The notes beneath the pieces were generated by a model. That model was not told where the DNA came from, made no database searches, and worked only from the letters and a program-made list of their open reading frames with translations. Below, piece after piece: positions 1-8,600 of a stretch of DNA of 32,928 bases (within the stretch, counting starts at the first letter, position 1; each line of letters opens with the position of its first letter). Source of the DNA: Marinobacter antarcticus (GTDB lineage Bacteria > Pseudomonadota > Gammaproteobacteria > Pseudomonadales > Oleiphilaceae). The stretch lies in contig NZ_DRGY01000052.1 of NCBI RefSeq assembly GCF_011049865.1, forward strand, positions 1 through 32,928, given 5' to 3'. Position numbers and translations under genes: made by a program.

Positions 1-77
1 GAGTAGCCCTGATCAAGCACCAAACAGGCCGCTTCCTGTTTGAACTCTGGCGTGAAAGAACGTCGTTTCCTGGTCAT
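1..77 (-). CDS. IS3-family transposase OrfA, N-terminal fragment
   Basis: The reverse strand reads from an ATG at 77 and starts MTRKRRSFTPEFKQEAACLV, the usual opening of the small helix-turn-helix OrfA protein of IS3-family elements. OrfA binds the element ends and is joined to the DDE catalytic OrfB by a ribosomal frameshift. Only about 25 residues are present because the contig ends here. The contig probably breaks at this point because the element occurs in several copies. The fragment is too short to assign an IS3 subgroup. Confidence 0.8.
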   Translation of the reverse strand, partial: MTRKRRSFTPEFKQEAACLVLDQGY

Positions 78-144
78 CAGACACCTCGCTTATGGTGGCG
101 ATATTACCACCTAAGTTGGTGTCCGGAATCATTGAACCACTACA
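1..144 (-). mobile_element. Partial IS3-family insertion sequence, OrfA-proximal end
   Basis: Contains the start of OrfA and about 67 bases of upstream end sequence. Read outwards, the terminus is a TG...CA type end (TGTAGTGGTTCAATGATTCC on the reverse strand), as expected for IS3 elements. The outer boundary at about 144 is an estimate, because the other inverted repeat and the target duplication are outside the window. Confidence 0.6.
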
Positions 145-182
145 CCCTGAACCGTTGGGGATTGACTACAGCGAGAGTGACA

Positions 183-410
183 TTATGAGCAATCGTGTTT
201 CCCAGGGTTTGATATCCGAGAATACGCTTCCGGAGTAGTGCCAGGGTGGGTAACAGTGACAATTTGTTGATCGCCGAGTAAGTCACGGACTCGCTGTGCA
301 CCTTGTTGCTCGTAGTTATCTCCCGTAATCAGAACCGGTGGCTCAACCGCGAATTCCGATATCCCCCTGAATACATATTTAGATGCACCTGGAGTAAAAT
401 CGGTAATCAA
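183..410 (-). pseudogene. Possible decayed coding remnant of unknown origin
   Basis: In the 333-base gap between the IS end and the AlpA gene, one reverse frame stays open from about 446 to 183. Its best start is only a TTG at 410, with no clear ribosome site. The translation (for example PPVLITGDNYEQQGAQRVRD) has protein-like composition but matches nothing I recognise. It could be the tail of a gene broken by the insertion sequence, or a chance open frame. I see nothing else in this gap. Confidence 0.2.
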
Positions 411-477
411 TTTTTCGTAAATGGTGGATCTAAACTCTATCAGGATCTACCGAGGTCTATGGCAGATACTGAAAATA

Positions 478-690
478 TCAGAGGCCCCAGCCCCTAGATG
501 CTTCATGAGTCATATCACGCTGGACCTGTTTTTCCTGCAGCCACTCATGGACTTCAGAATCAATCCAACCAACAGATCTACCTCCAAGGCAAATCGGCCT
601 GGGAAATGTGCCGGCATTAATGTATTTGTACAGTGTGGACCTGGCCAGCCCGGTTTTATCTTGTACCTCCGCCAATCTGAGCACTTTCAT
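478..690 (-). CDS. alpA: AlpA-family excisionase/regulator (copy 1)
   Basis: A 70-residue winged-helix protein of the AlpA/MerR-like type, known from satellite phages and genomic islands, where such proteins activate or direct excision and early genes. It starts MKVLRLAEV, contains the recognition-helix segment TGLARSTLYKYI, then the FPRP turn and W-IDSE-H-EWL, which are the typical AlpA landmarks. The ATG at 690 follows GGAGG by seven bases. It lies downstream of the Gp2-like gene on the same strand. A close paralogue sits at 16119-16331 with the same C-terminal ending (SRGWGL), so the two mark related mobile modules at either side of the defence genes. Confidence 0.88.
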   Translation of the reverse strand: MKVLRLAEVQDKTGLARSTLYKYINAGTFPRPICLGGRSVGWIDSEVHEWLQEKQVQRDMTHEASRGWGL

Positions 691-793
691 ATCTCTTCCT
701 CCTTCATTGCTCAGACTATTTGTCGGGGAGCTCTAACAGTCATACCTGGCCTTGGTTCAGCGTCCACATCAAGCCTGTTTTCTAGAAGGTGAC

Positions 794-1942
794 TCAGGGG
801 CCAGTATCTCCGTGGGCCCAGTGAGTGCTCTGGTATAAACGAGGCCGCCCACGCCGTGGTTCATCGTGACGTTCCGGTTTTTGGCTCGTCTGAAAGGTCC
901 TGCCTTTGACCAACATGGCGGCGTATTCATCGATCTTGGTCAGATACTTAGCTAACTTGAATAGCCCTCGCTTCTTTTCAAAATCGTGGTAGTCGATTCG
1001 CCCCATGGCGTTGTAATGATAGTGGTGTTCGGCATCGAGGTTGCAGTTCCAGTAAAGGCCTTGGCCACCTGTGATGGCTGTCGCCCACATTTCACCAATG
1101 AGACGAGCGTGGGTAACGTCCTCCTGGCACTGATGACCGTCGAAGAAGAAGATGAAGTGGTAATGAAAGCCTTTTTTGGGTTGCCATTCCAGTTTCCATG
1201 CGTAGCCCAACAGATGGTTGAACAGGGAGTGGGTGTTAAAGGCGAGACAAAGTTGCTCTCTGTGATAACGAGCCGTCTGGTAATCGATGTAGGGGCTTTC
1301 GAACTCGCTATAGCCCAGGTCTACCCGAATAACCATCAGGCGACTGTGGCAATCAAAGAGGGCATCCATCACCTCACACAGGCGCTGGTAATTGTTGAGG
1401 CTATTACGCCGGTTACGATGACACTCGTAGGTAAAGTCCGGCCCCTTTAGGGTTTGATACCAGGCTTCCAGTCGTTGATTGAGATCCATGACTAGCTGCT
1501 CTGCAGTCTGACGGCTCAGCGATGGTGGTTGATGAAATCCTGCCTCGCGCAGGTATGCACACTGGTCAAAGGCCCACAGGAAGCGTGTAGCGAAGGGACT
1601 TGGTCGATAGAGCTGACCAATTTCCGTCTCATGAAACATGGTTACTAGAACTGTGAAGAGCGTGGTCAAGGTTCCCAGAACTGGGTCTGGGGCCAACACA
1701 ACCGTCTCGGTACCGAAGGCTTCTGGCTTAATCAGTCGCTGGTAATCAAGAACCGGCTTTGCATCAGCCAAGGTTTTCAATTGTTGGTCGACCCAAATCA
1801 GGTCGTTGCGCCAGTGGTAATCTGAGGGCATCGTAATTGGCTGACCCAGCGAATTGGTAACGATTTCACCGCCGTGCAATCTGCCCAACCAGTCCAGCAT
1901 CTCTTCGTCAGTCGGGGTGTCGTGGTAAGCGTAAGAGTCCAT
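794..1942 (-). CDS. Inovirus Gp2 / YagK-YfjJ family replication-type protein
   Basis: A 382-residue protein. The C-terminal half matches the YagK/YfjJ (inovirus Gp2) family, associated with replication of filamentous-phage-like and satellite elements. Visible landmarks are GFHYHFIFFFDG (an HxH-type metal site as in HUH endonucleases) near residue 257, and the later segment LAKYLTKIDEYAAM, which offers candidate catalytic tyrosines. The ATG at 1942 follows GGAG by seven bases. The order on the minus strand is Gp2-like gene, then alpA. No other phage structural genes are present, so this is a remnant or a minimal satellite. Family assignment is firm; rolling-circle initiation is inferred. Confidence 0.8.
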   Translation of the reverse strand: MDSYAYHDTPTDEEMLDWLGRLHGGEIVTNSLGQPITMPSDYHWRNDLIWVDQQLKTLADAKPVLDYQRLIKPEAFGTETVVLAPDPVLGTLTTLFTVLVTMFHETEIGQLYRPSPFATRFLWAFDQCAYLREAGFHQPPSLSRQTAEQLVMDLNQRLEAWYQTLKGPDFTYECHRNRRNSLNNYQRLCEVMDALFDCHSRLMVIRVDLGYSEFESPYIDYQTARYHREQLCLAFNTHSLFNHLLGYAWKLEWQPKKGFHYHFIFFFDGHQCQEDVTHARLIGEMWATAITGGQGLYWNCNLDAEHHYHYNAMGRIDYHDFEKKRGLFKLAKYLTKIDEYAAMLVKGRTFQTSQKPERHDEPRRGRPRLYQSTHWAHGDTGP

Positions 1943-2404
1943 TGTACGTCTCCAGGTTAGATTGGCTGAGCGTCATGCTCATACCATTACCTGGCATGTA
2001 ATAAATTACTCTACCGTCAGTATTGCCTTACTGAACTGTCGGGGGTGATTCTTTTGGGAATCACCCCTCATCACCGCTTCCGATTGATCGTAGCTTTGTA
2101 TTGGGCTTTCACTACGTGAGCCCATTGTCTTCTCCGCCTCACTCTTATGTGTCGTTACATGTCTATTTGGTAGCCACCACTAACAAATAACATAGAAACC
2201 GAAATTCGATCGGGACCGCGAGGCGGTAATCTTCAGCACATGGCGTTCGTGACCTCGAGAAAAAGCAGAGATACGGGGGAGCGGCAGCTGTAAGAGTTAG
2301 TGTTGGTAGCGGTTCAGAGTTGCGGCGCCGTGTGGATTAAAAGCCCCTGCCGGGACTGCATTAGCATTCAGCAACACCTGCATCGCAGAGGTTTCCACTG
2401 GGCG
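1943..2404. other. Non-coding gap upstream of the Gp2-like gene
   Basis: This 462-base stretch has no credible gene. It contains the promoter side of the Gp2-like gene, one strong inverted repeat (2042-2067) and the region downstream of the KAP NTPase. In rolling-circle elements the double-strand origin often lies beside the rep gene, so this is the natural place to look for one, but no origin motif can be confirmed by eye. Confidence 0.5.
2042..2067. repeat. Perfect 10-bp inverted repeat with 6-base loop
   Basis: GGGGTGATTC and its exact complement GAATCACCCC flank the loop TTTTGG, about 100 bases upstream of the Gp2-like start codon. There is no T tract on either side, so it is a poor fit for an intrinsic terminator. 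It may be an operator or a nicking-site hairpin for the Gp2-like protein. Confidence 0.6.
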
Positions 2405-3796
2405 CTAGTGTCCATAAGGTCCTGTATCCGAAGCTGGACGATATCCCAGTAAGCCAAGCGTTGCTCCTACGGTATCCATAAAATTCGAACGATGGTTTTT
2501 GCTAACAAGGTCGGTGGCCGCGCTCAGCACTGAGGACCAATAGGTCACCTGAGTATGCGGCGCATTATCTTCCTCCACGAGTTCTTTTGATCTCCGGTGA
2601 AGTCTCGACAATCCGCTTTGCCCCTCAAGCAGAAAAGTTAGTACAACTCTGAAACGTGCCTCCTCTTCAAGAGATTCACGGAACATCAACGGCGCCCGGT
2701 GGCTCACCGTGTTCCATGCGTCGTCTGCGGGTACATTCTGATTCAGGAGTGATTCAAAAAACTTAGGGTCGCGCTGTTTTTGCACAAGTAACCAAAGAAT
2801 CGCCCTTGAAAGCATTGGTGCAAGATTTGTGTTTGCAGAGTAAACCGCTCCTGCTTCCAGCAAAAGTCGTTCAATTTCGCGTAGTGAAAGTTCGTACGAT
2901 ATGGCTAGCCGTGCAATGAAATCTGTTGAAAATGAATTCCTGGCAGTATTTGCAAGTCCTCTGCCTTCGAATAGGTCAGCCATGCCGAGCCTCGTGATCG
3001 TGTTATGGCAAAAAGCATGGAGATCAGGCTCAGGAAGCTTCAGTTGCAGATGAAAGAACTTGTTGAGATACCGGTGTCCGTCATAACCCTGGCCGTAGTG
3101 ACCTTTGATAGTTTCTCCGAGTTGATCAATATCAACCCCGATCACGAAAACAACACCGTCAGCATTGAAGAAATGCTTGATTGATTCCAGGAGCTCAACG
3201 GCGTAATTGGGGCGACAGCGATCTAGCTCATCCACGATTATGACCAGCGGGAAGCCATTCTTCTGTTCCTCAAGTTTTTTGGCGTAGTTTCGAAGTGAGT
3301 CCCTGAAACCAGCAGCCGAAAGCTTGGCGTTTTCATGGTCAGCCAATTTTTTTTCGACTAGCTTTTCCGAGAGTTCATCGACCCCGTTGATGTCCACCAA
3401 ACCGCTAGTCAGCACCTTAACTGCGAGAGGTGCTATGTGTTGAAGCAAATCGCCACCTTTTTTCTTGATCTTCTCAATAGAGTGAGACCCGTCATCGTCT
3501 TCGGTCAGCTGCCCACTCAATTCCTGGATCAAAGCAACGAGCGCATCGTGGGTGTAATCGACTTCCCAAGCGCTGAATTTGACGACCTTTGCGCCCTGTA
3601 ATCGTAGCGATACCGTCCACATATCGAGAAAACTGGTCTTTCCGGTTCCCCAAGGAGCGGTGAGCGAAATAACGGCGGGCCCCTCAGCTTGTTTAACGAG
3701 ATTCGTAAGCCGTTCCCCAGTCTCCTTTAGTTTGAAGGCGCTAGCGGCCCATGGATCGTCGTCGCGGATCTCCATTTTTTGTGGCTCGAATCTCAT
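2405..3796 (-). CDS. KAP-family P-loop NTPase
   Basis: A 463-residue STAND-related ATPase of the KAP family. Walker A is APWGTGKTS at residues 47-55, and Walker B with sensor context is LVIIVDELDRCRP near residue 185. Both are intact, and the Asp-Glu-Leu-Asp-Arg-Cys-Arg-Pro pattern is characteristic of KAP. I chose ATG 3796 (MRFEPQKMEIRDDDPW), preceded by AAGGA, over the longer reading from 3862, whose first 22 residues look non-coding. I see no clear transmembrane segments, unlike animal KAP proteins. It is divergent from the methyltransferase gene with about 195 bases between starts. KAP NTPases recur in bacterial defence loci, but a role here is inferred from location only. Confidence 0.85.
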   Translation of the reverse strand: MRFEPQKMEIRDDDPWAASAFKLKETGERLTNLVKQAEGPAVISLTAPWGTGKTSFLDMWTVSLRLQGAKVVKFSAWEVDYTHDALVALIQELSGQLTEDDDGSHSIEKIKKKGGDLLQHIAPLAVKVLTSGLVDINGVDELSEKLVEKKLADHENAKLSAAGFRDSLRNYAKKLEEQKNGFPLVIIVDELDRCRPNYAVELLESIKHFFNADGVVFVIGVDIDQLGETIKGHYGQGYDGHRYLNKFFHLQLKLPEPDLHAFCHNTITRLGMADLFEGRGLANTARNSFSTDFIARLAISYELSLREIERLLLEAGAVYSANTNLAPMLSRAILWLLVQKQRDPKFFESLLNQNVPADDAWNTVSHRAPLMFRESLEEEARFRVVLTFLLEGQSGLSRLHRRSKELVEEDNAPHTQVTYWSSVLSAATDLVSKNHRSNFMDTVGATLGLLGYRPASDTGPYGH

Positions 3797-3990
3797 CAGT
3801 CCTTGTGCTCCGTTGTGGCGGAATTTCGAATATCTTGCGCTTTGCTTAGCGCAAACGGTCAAATATCAAACTTGTAGGCCTTCTGTCCGTTCTATCACTT
3901 CTCCGGATCGGCTGGTAGACTTTCCCGTTGATCACTTTTATGGTTTCAGTTAAATCAGCACCTTACGGGATTTTTGAAGGCCTTTTACCA

Positions 3991-6750
3991 ATGAACGCAG
4001 TAGAAATCGAAGAAGCAATATCCGATCTCGCTCTGGAGGCGTTCGACCAGGACGAATTCCCCTTTGCCTTCCTGCGCGCCTTTGGCAACAAAGAAACCAC
4101 CATTAAACGGCTCAGGGCCGGTACTACGAATAAGTCCGACCTCGGTGGCGTACTGCAGACCAACAACATCCACATTGCGGTTGCGGAAGCCGGGCAGGTT
4201 ACTCAGACGTTGAGTAAGTTAAGGCAAAGCCCCGCTACGACCAGATCTAAAGCCCGTTTCGTTCTCTCTACGGATGGCTCTGATTTCGAAGCGGAAGATC
4301 TCGAAACGGGCGAGACGGTTGCTTGCGACTTCCAAAAGTTTCCAGACCACTTTGGCTTTTTTTTACCGCTGGCAGGCATCTCCACAGTCAAACAGGTTCG
4401 TGACAGCTCCTTTGACATAAGGGCCACCAGTCGTCTGAACCGTCTTTACGTCGAGCTGCTGAAAGACAACCCGGACTGGGGAGGAAGTGAGCAGCGCCAT
4501 GAGATGAACCACTTCATGGCAAGATTAATTTTTTGTTTTTTTGCCGAAGACACGGATATTTTTGCTGGTGAAAGCCTGTTCACCGATACCGTGGAGCAGA
4601 TGAGTGCCCGGGATTCGTCCAACACCCACGAAGTGATCAGTGAGATCTTTCGGGCAATGAACACCCGGGCTGGTGATCGCCAGGCTGAGAACCTGCGTGG
4701 GTGGACCAAGGACTTCCCTTATGTGAATGGCGGCTTGTTCTCCGGCAGCATCCAGGTGCCGAAATTCAGCAAAATCGCCCGCTCATACCTACTGCACATT
4801 GGCAACCTCGACTGGACACAGATTAACCCGGACATTTTTGGTTCGATGATCCAGGCTGTGGCTGATGATGAGGAGCGCGGTTCCCTGGGCATGCATTACA
4901 CCAGTGTGCCGAACATCTTGAAGGTGCTAAACCCTCTGTTCTTGGATGACCTCCGGGAAAAGCTGGAAGACGCCGGTGATAATTCCCGTAAGCTGCTAAA
5001 TCTCAGGAATCGCTTGGCCAAGATACGGGTGTTCGATCCGGCCTGTGGTTCCGGCAATTTCCTCGTGATCGCTTATAAGCAGATGCGGGAAATTGAGAAT
5101 GCAATTAATGAGCGGCGGGGTGAGCCGGGACGCAGAAGCGATATTCCGCTAACAAATTTTAGGGGTATTGAGCTGCGGGATTTTTCGGCGGAGATTGCTC
5201 GGCTCGCACTCATTATCGCGGAGTACCAGTGTGACGTTAGTTACCGCGGCCAGAAAGAGGCTTTGAAGGAATTTTTGCCGCTCGATGCTGAAAATTGGAT
5301 TACCTGCGGTAACGCATTACGACTAGATTGGCTCAGCATCTGTCCGCCGACGGGCAGCGCTGTGAAACTGCATGCCGATGATTTGTTTGGATCACCTCTG
5401 GAACAGTCAGAAATCGAATTCGAGAATGCCGGGGGAGAAACTTATATTTGCGGCAATCCACCTTATCTAGGCTCAACTTGGCAATCCGCTGAGCAGAAAG
5501 ACGATCTGAGAGTGATTTTCGAGGGGCGAACTAAAACATGGAAATCTCTGGATTATGTTGCTGGATGGTTCATGAAGGCGGCAGAGTTTGGTCGACACTC
5601 TGAGGCATCCTCAGCGTTCGTAGCCACCAATTCCATATGCCAGGGACAGCAGGTGTCGTTTTTTTGGCCGTTGGTATTTGAAACAGGTAACACCATCGGG
5701 TTCGCTCACTCCTCCTTTAAGTGGGCGAATCTTGCCAGTCACAATGCTGGTGTAACGGTTGTCATAGTTGGGATATCGAGACAGCCGGGTAAGCGAAGGC
5801 GTTTGTTCTCATCATCGGGTGACAACGCGGGAACTGTTGTAAAAGGGGTCGATCAGATTAATGCCTATCTCGTAGCGGCTCCTAATGTGATCGTTAGTAA
5901 GTCTATGAGGCCGCTTACAGGTGTATCGGTCATGGATTTCGGGAATAAAGCTGACGATGGTGGTCACCTTACACTCACCTCTGGTCAACTGCAGGACATG
6001 CAGTTGAGTGATGATGCTCAAAAGCGGTTTATTAAGCGCTTTTATGGCTCCAAGGAATTTATTAATGGTCAAGCTCGGTACTGTATCTGGATCAAGCCAG
6101 ATGACTTAGAAGAAGCGTTGAAGGAGCCAGCCATTGCAAGGCAAATTGAATTAGTGAGGACAGCCCGTCAAAAAAGTAAGGATGCTTATGCCCGTAGCCT
6201 TGCCAGTAGGCCTTATCAGTTTAAAAGCCCACGTATTGCCGATACTCATGTAATCGTCACTCCTCGTGTTAGCTCCGAGAACCGCCCATATCTGCCGGTT
6301 GGTGCTATGTCGAATGATTCTGTCATTGGGGATCGTAACTTTGCACTTTATGACGCGCCGCTTTGGAATATGGCGGTGATAGCGTCCAAGATTCATTTAG
6401 TTTGGATCGCTAGTGTTTGTGTGCGAATGCGAACTGACTTTTCATACTCAAATACGCTGGGCTGGAACACCTTCCCGATTCCGAAACTTACGGAGAAGAA
6501 TAAAGCTGATTTATGTCGTTGTGCCGAGAATATTCTATTGGCCCGGGAAGCACATTTTCCTGCCACCATCGCTGACCTGTACGATTCAGAAAAGATGCCT
6601 GCAAACCTTCGTGAAGCTCACGATCAGAATGATGAGGTAATTGAACGCATTTATATCGGTAGGCGCTTCAAAAACGATACGGAGCGCTTGGAAAAACTAT
6701 TTGAGCTTTACACAAAAATGATGACGTCGGATAAAACAGTGGCGGGTTAA
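3991..6750 (+). CDS. MmeI-like class I adenine-specific DNA methyltransferase
   Basis: A 919-residue protein with the layout of MmeI-like enzymes: an N-terminal domain, the 'MNHFMARLIFCFFAEDT' helical spacer, the Rossmann methyltransferase core and a C-terminal target-recognition region. The SAM motif FDPACGSGNF is at residues 348-357 and the catalytic NPPY motif at 489-492, indicating N6-adenine methylation. MmeI itself carries a D-x9-E-x-K nuclease at the N-terminus. I cannot find that motif in the first 150 residues here, so the protein probably methylates only. I chose ATG 3991 because the conserved family start is MNAVEIEEAI; the upstream reading to 3928 adds 21 unlikely residues. It is the first gene of a same-strand cluster with RhuM, helicase and GIY-YIG genes, and likely protects host DNA or marks sites for them. 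Confidence 0.9.
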   Translation: MNAVEIEEAISDLALEAFDQDEFPFAFLRAFGNKETTIKRLRAGTTNKSDLGGVLQTNNIHIAVAEAGQVTQTLSKLRQSPATTRSKARFVLSTDGSDFEAEDLETGETVACDFQKFPDHFGFFLPLAGISTVKQVRDSSFDIRATSRLNRLYVELLKDNPDWGGSEQRHEMNHFMARLIFCFFAEDTDIFAGESLFTDTVEQMSARDSSNTHEVISEIFRAMNTRAGDRQAENLRGWTKDFPYVNGGLFSGSIQVPKFSKIARSYLLHIGNLDWTQINPDIFGSMIQAVADDEERGSLGMHYTSVPNILKVLNPLFLDDLREKLEDAGDNSRKLLNLRNRLAKIRVFDPACGSGNFLVIAYKQMREIENAINERRGEPGRRSDIPLTNFRGIELRDFSAEIARLALIIAEYQCDVSYRGQKEALKEFLPLDAENWITCGNALRLDWLSICPPTGSAVKLHADDLFGSPLEQSEIEFENAGGETYICGNPPYLGSTWQSAEQKDDLRVIFEGRTKTWKSLDYVAGWFMKAAEFGRHSEASSAFVATNSICQGQQVSFFWPLVFETGNTIGFAHSSFKWANLASHNAGVTVVIVGISRQPGKRRRLFSSSGDNAGTVVKGVDQINAYLVAAPNVIVSKSMRPLTGVSVMDFGNKADDGGHLTLTSGQLQDMQLSDDAQKRFIKRFYGSKEFINGQARYCIWIKPDDLEEALKEPAIARQIELVRTARQKSKDAYARSLASRPYQFKSPRIADTHVIVTPRVSSENRPYLPVGAMSNDSVIGDRNFALYDAPLWNMAVIASKIHLVWIASVCVRMRTDFSYSNTLGWNTFPIPKLTEKNKADLCRCAENILLAREAHFPATIADLYDSEKMPANLREAHDQNDEVIERIYIGRRFKNDTERLEKLFELYTKMMTSDKTVAG

Positions 6751-6764
6751 CAGGAAACGGCATA

Positions 6765-7520
6765 ATGCAGAGTAAAGCCATAAGTAACTCATCTGAAATT
6801 CTAGAACATGACGTGTCAAGATGGGTGGCAGATAGTGCCAGTAAACTGGAAGCTAGTCGCGCCAAATTTTGCTCAGTTAATTCTTTAAGATTTTTGCGGT
6901 GGGCTAGCGAAATTTTTGAGACTTCACCAATCGTCGCATCGTTTTGCGCCTTAAATGCTACTGAAGAGGCCGTTGCTGCTTTTATCGCAGCAGCTAAGAA
7001 GCATGGCCATAAGAAATTGGCGAAGCAAGTAAATCTGCACGATCACCAAAGCAAAGCACTGGTTTCAGTGTTTGCGCAGCGCTGTAGCCGAGCAGCGAAG
7101 CAGGGGCGACTTGCGATCGCGGTAAGTCAAAATAGGGATATGTTGGCTTTTCGCTTGCCAGACGATAGCGGCTATCGTTATGGCCCTTTACACCTGAGTT
7201 CGTTCCGCATTTATCCGAATATTCAAACAGCCGGTGATGGACTTATTGAATTAGGTGATATGCCTCCAGTCGAAGACTTGCAGGCTGAGGTGCGGAGAGT
7301 AGCCGAGGCGCGCAATCAGCTTTTATATGCTACCAATACCGGCGTTCAAACTGGGTTTAAGAGCCCCCAGACCAGTCTTGTTCGCGAGACTCAACTGTCT
7401 CTCGGGCTCATATGGGCAACGGTGGATATGTATATGAACCCAGATCAGGATAGGCCGTTTATTAATGCGGTACTCGAAGGGATGACCTCATTGAGCACGA
7501 AGTGTAAAGCCCAGAAATGA
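6765..7520 (+). CDS. Unrecognised 251-residue protein in the restriction-like cluster
   Basis: I do not recognise this family. It starts 14 bases after the methyltransferase stop. The protein is soluble-looking with no signal peptide or membrane helix. The first 110 residues appear mainly helical and rich in Ala and Lys (for example FCALNATEEAVAAFIAAAKK). A central part looks more beta-like (YRYGPLHLSSFRIYPNI), and a helical tail follows. The composition drifts to lower GC than the flanking genes. The ATEEA-type helix recalls HEPN/AbiV-like helical bundles, but I see no R-x4-6-H nuclease motif, so this is only a resemblance. Tight spacing suggests co-expression with the methyltransferase and a dedicated role in the system. 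Confidence 0.75.
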   Translation: MQSKAISNSSEILEHDVSRWVADSASKLEASRAKFCSVNSLRFLRWASEIFETSPIVASFCALNATEEAVAAFIAAAKKHGHKKLAKQVNLHDHQSKALVSVFAQRCSRAAKQGRLAIAVSQNRDMLAFRLPDDSGYRYGPLHLSSFRIYPNIQTAGDGLIELGDMPPVEDLQAEVRRVAEARNQLLYATNTGVQTGFKSPQTSLVRETQLSLGLIWATVDMYMNPDQDRPFINAVLEGMTSLSTKCKAQK

Positions 7521-7558
7521 TGGTCAAGGACGATAGCGCAATGGAAACCATGGCATGA
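7520..7558 (+). other. Possible 12-codon coupling ORF between the unknown gene and rhuM
   Basis: The stop of the preceding gene overlaps an ATG (TGATG at 7518-7522). From there a 12-codon frame runs to a TGA that overlaps the rhuM-like start (ATGA at 7555-7558). rhuM has no strong ribosome site of its own, so ribosomes could be handed on through this mini-frame by two successive overlaps. The arrangement is directly visible; that it is translated is inference. Confidence 0.25.
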
Positions 7559-8586
7559 GCGAACTGATTCTCTATACCTCTGACGATGGCCAAACCCAGC
7601 TCCACCTGCGTGCTGAGAGCGGCAGCGTCTGGCTCACCCAGTTGGAAACTGCAGAGCTCTTCCACACCACGAAGCAGAACGTGTCTCTCCACGCCAGGAA
7701 CATCTTTGAGGACGGCGAGCTAACACCTGAGGCAACTGTCAAGGAATCCTTGACAGTTCGAACCGAGGGCAACCGCCAGGTTCAGCGCAAGATAATCCAA
7801 TACAACCTGGACCTGATTCTTGCCATCGGTTACCGCGTCCGCTCCCCCCGTGGCGTCCAGTTTCGCCAGTGGGCCAGCGCCCATCTCAAAGAATTCCTGC
7901 TCAAAGGCTTCGTAATGGACGACGAGCGCCTGAAGAACCCAGGCGGTTGGGATTACTTCGATGAATTGCTGGAACGCATCCGAGAGATCCGGTCATCGGA
8001 GAAGCGGTTCTATCAGAAGGTGCGTGACCTGTTCGCTCTCAGCTCGGATTACCGGGCCAGGGAGCGGGAAACCTCTATTTTTTTTGCCGAGGTTCAGAAC
8101 AAGCTGATCTATGCCGTTACCGGCTATGCCGCCGCAGAGTTGGTACTGAAGCGCTCAGACCCGGATCAGGCTAATATGGCCTTAACCAGTTGGAAGGGCT
8201 CCCGGGTACGAAAGCAGGATGTGATCGTTGCCAAGAACTACCTGGCCGCCGATGAAATGGACAGCCTCAATCGCTTGGTGGTGATCTTCCTGGAGCAGGC
8301 CGAATTGCGGGTAAAACAGCAGAAAGATCTTACACTGGAGTTCTGGCGCAACAACATGGATCGCATGCTGGCGTTCAACGATCAGCCGATTCTGGAAGGA
8401 GCTGGTTTTGTCAGCCGCGAGAACATGGAAAAGGTCGCGCACCAGCGCTATGACGAATTTGACCGGCAGCGCCGAGCCACAGAGGCCAGGTTGGCTGACG
8501 AGGAAGACCTCAAAGAGCTTGAGCAGCTTGAGGACCAAGTGAAAAGCCAGGCCCGCACTTCAGATAAAAACCCAGGCAGGGATTAA
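7555..8586 (+). CDS. RhuM-family protein
   Basis: A 343-residue member of the RhuM (Virulence_RhuM) family. These proteins have an N-terminal DNA-binding-like region and occur very often inside type I and other restriction operons and on islands. Their biochemical role is not settled. The N-terminus contains a helix-turn-helix-like stretch (LETAELFHTTKQNVSLHARN) and the family signature around YNLDLILAIGYRVRSPRG and FRQWA. The C-terminal third is helical and charged. The gene lies between the unknown protein and the helicase, 14 bases before the latter, which fits the common placing of rhuM within a restriction cassette. The name refers to a Salmonella homologue; nothing here suggests virulence. 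Confidence 0.9.
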   Translation: MSELILYTSDDGQTQLHLRAESGSVWLTQLETAELFHTTKQNVSLHARNIFEDGELTPEATVKESLTVRTEGNRQVQRKIIQYNLDLILAIGYRVRSPRGVQFRQWASAHLKEFLLKGFVMDDERLKNPGGWDYFDELLERIREIRSSEKRFYQKVRDLFALSSDYRARERETSIFFAEVQNKLIYAVTGYAAAELVLKRSDPDQANMALTSWKGSRVRKQDVIVAKNYLAADEMDSLNRLVVIFLEQAELRVKQQKDLTLEFWRNNMDRMLAFNDQPILEGAGFVSRENMEKVAHQRYDEFDRQRRATEARLADEEDLKELEQLEDQVKSQARTSDKNPGRD

Positions 8587-8600
8587 AACAGGAAGTATCC

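Noticed and set aside
986..1450. 154-codon plus-strand open frame
   Set aside because: It is antisense to the Gp2-like gene, whose motifs and ribosome site are clear.
2042..2067. Intrinsic terminator reading of the inverted repeat
   Set aside because: There is no T tract on either strand, and its position upstream of the Gp2-like start fits a regulatory or origin role better.
3928..3990. Extended N-terminus of the methyltransferase
   Set aside because: The conserved family start is the ATG at 3991, and the extra 21 residues do not look like part of the protein.
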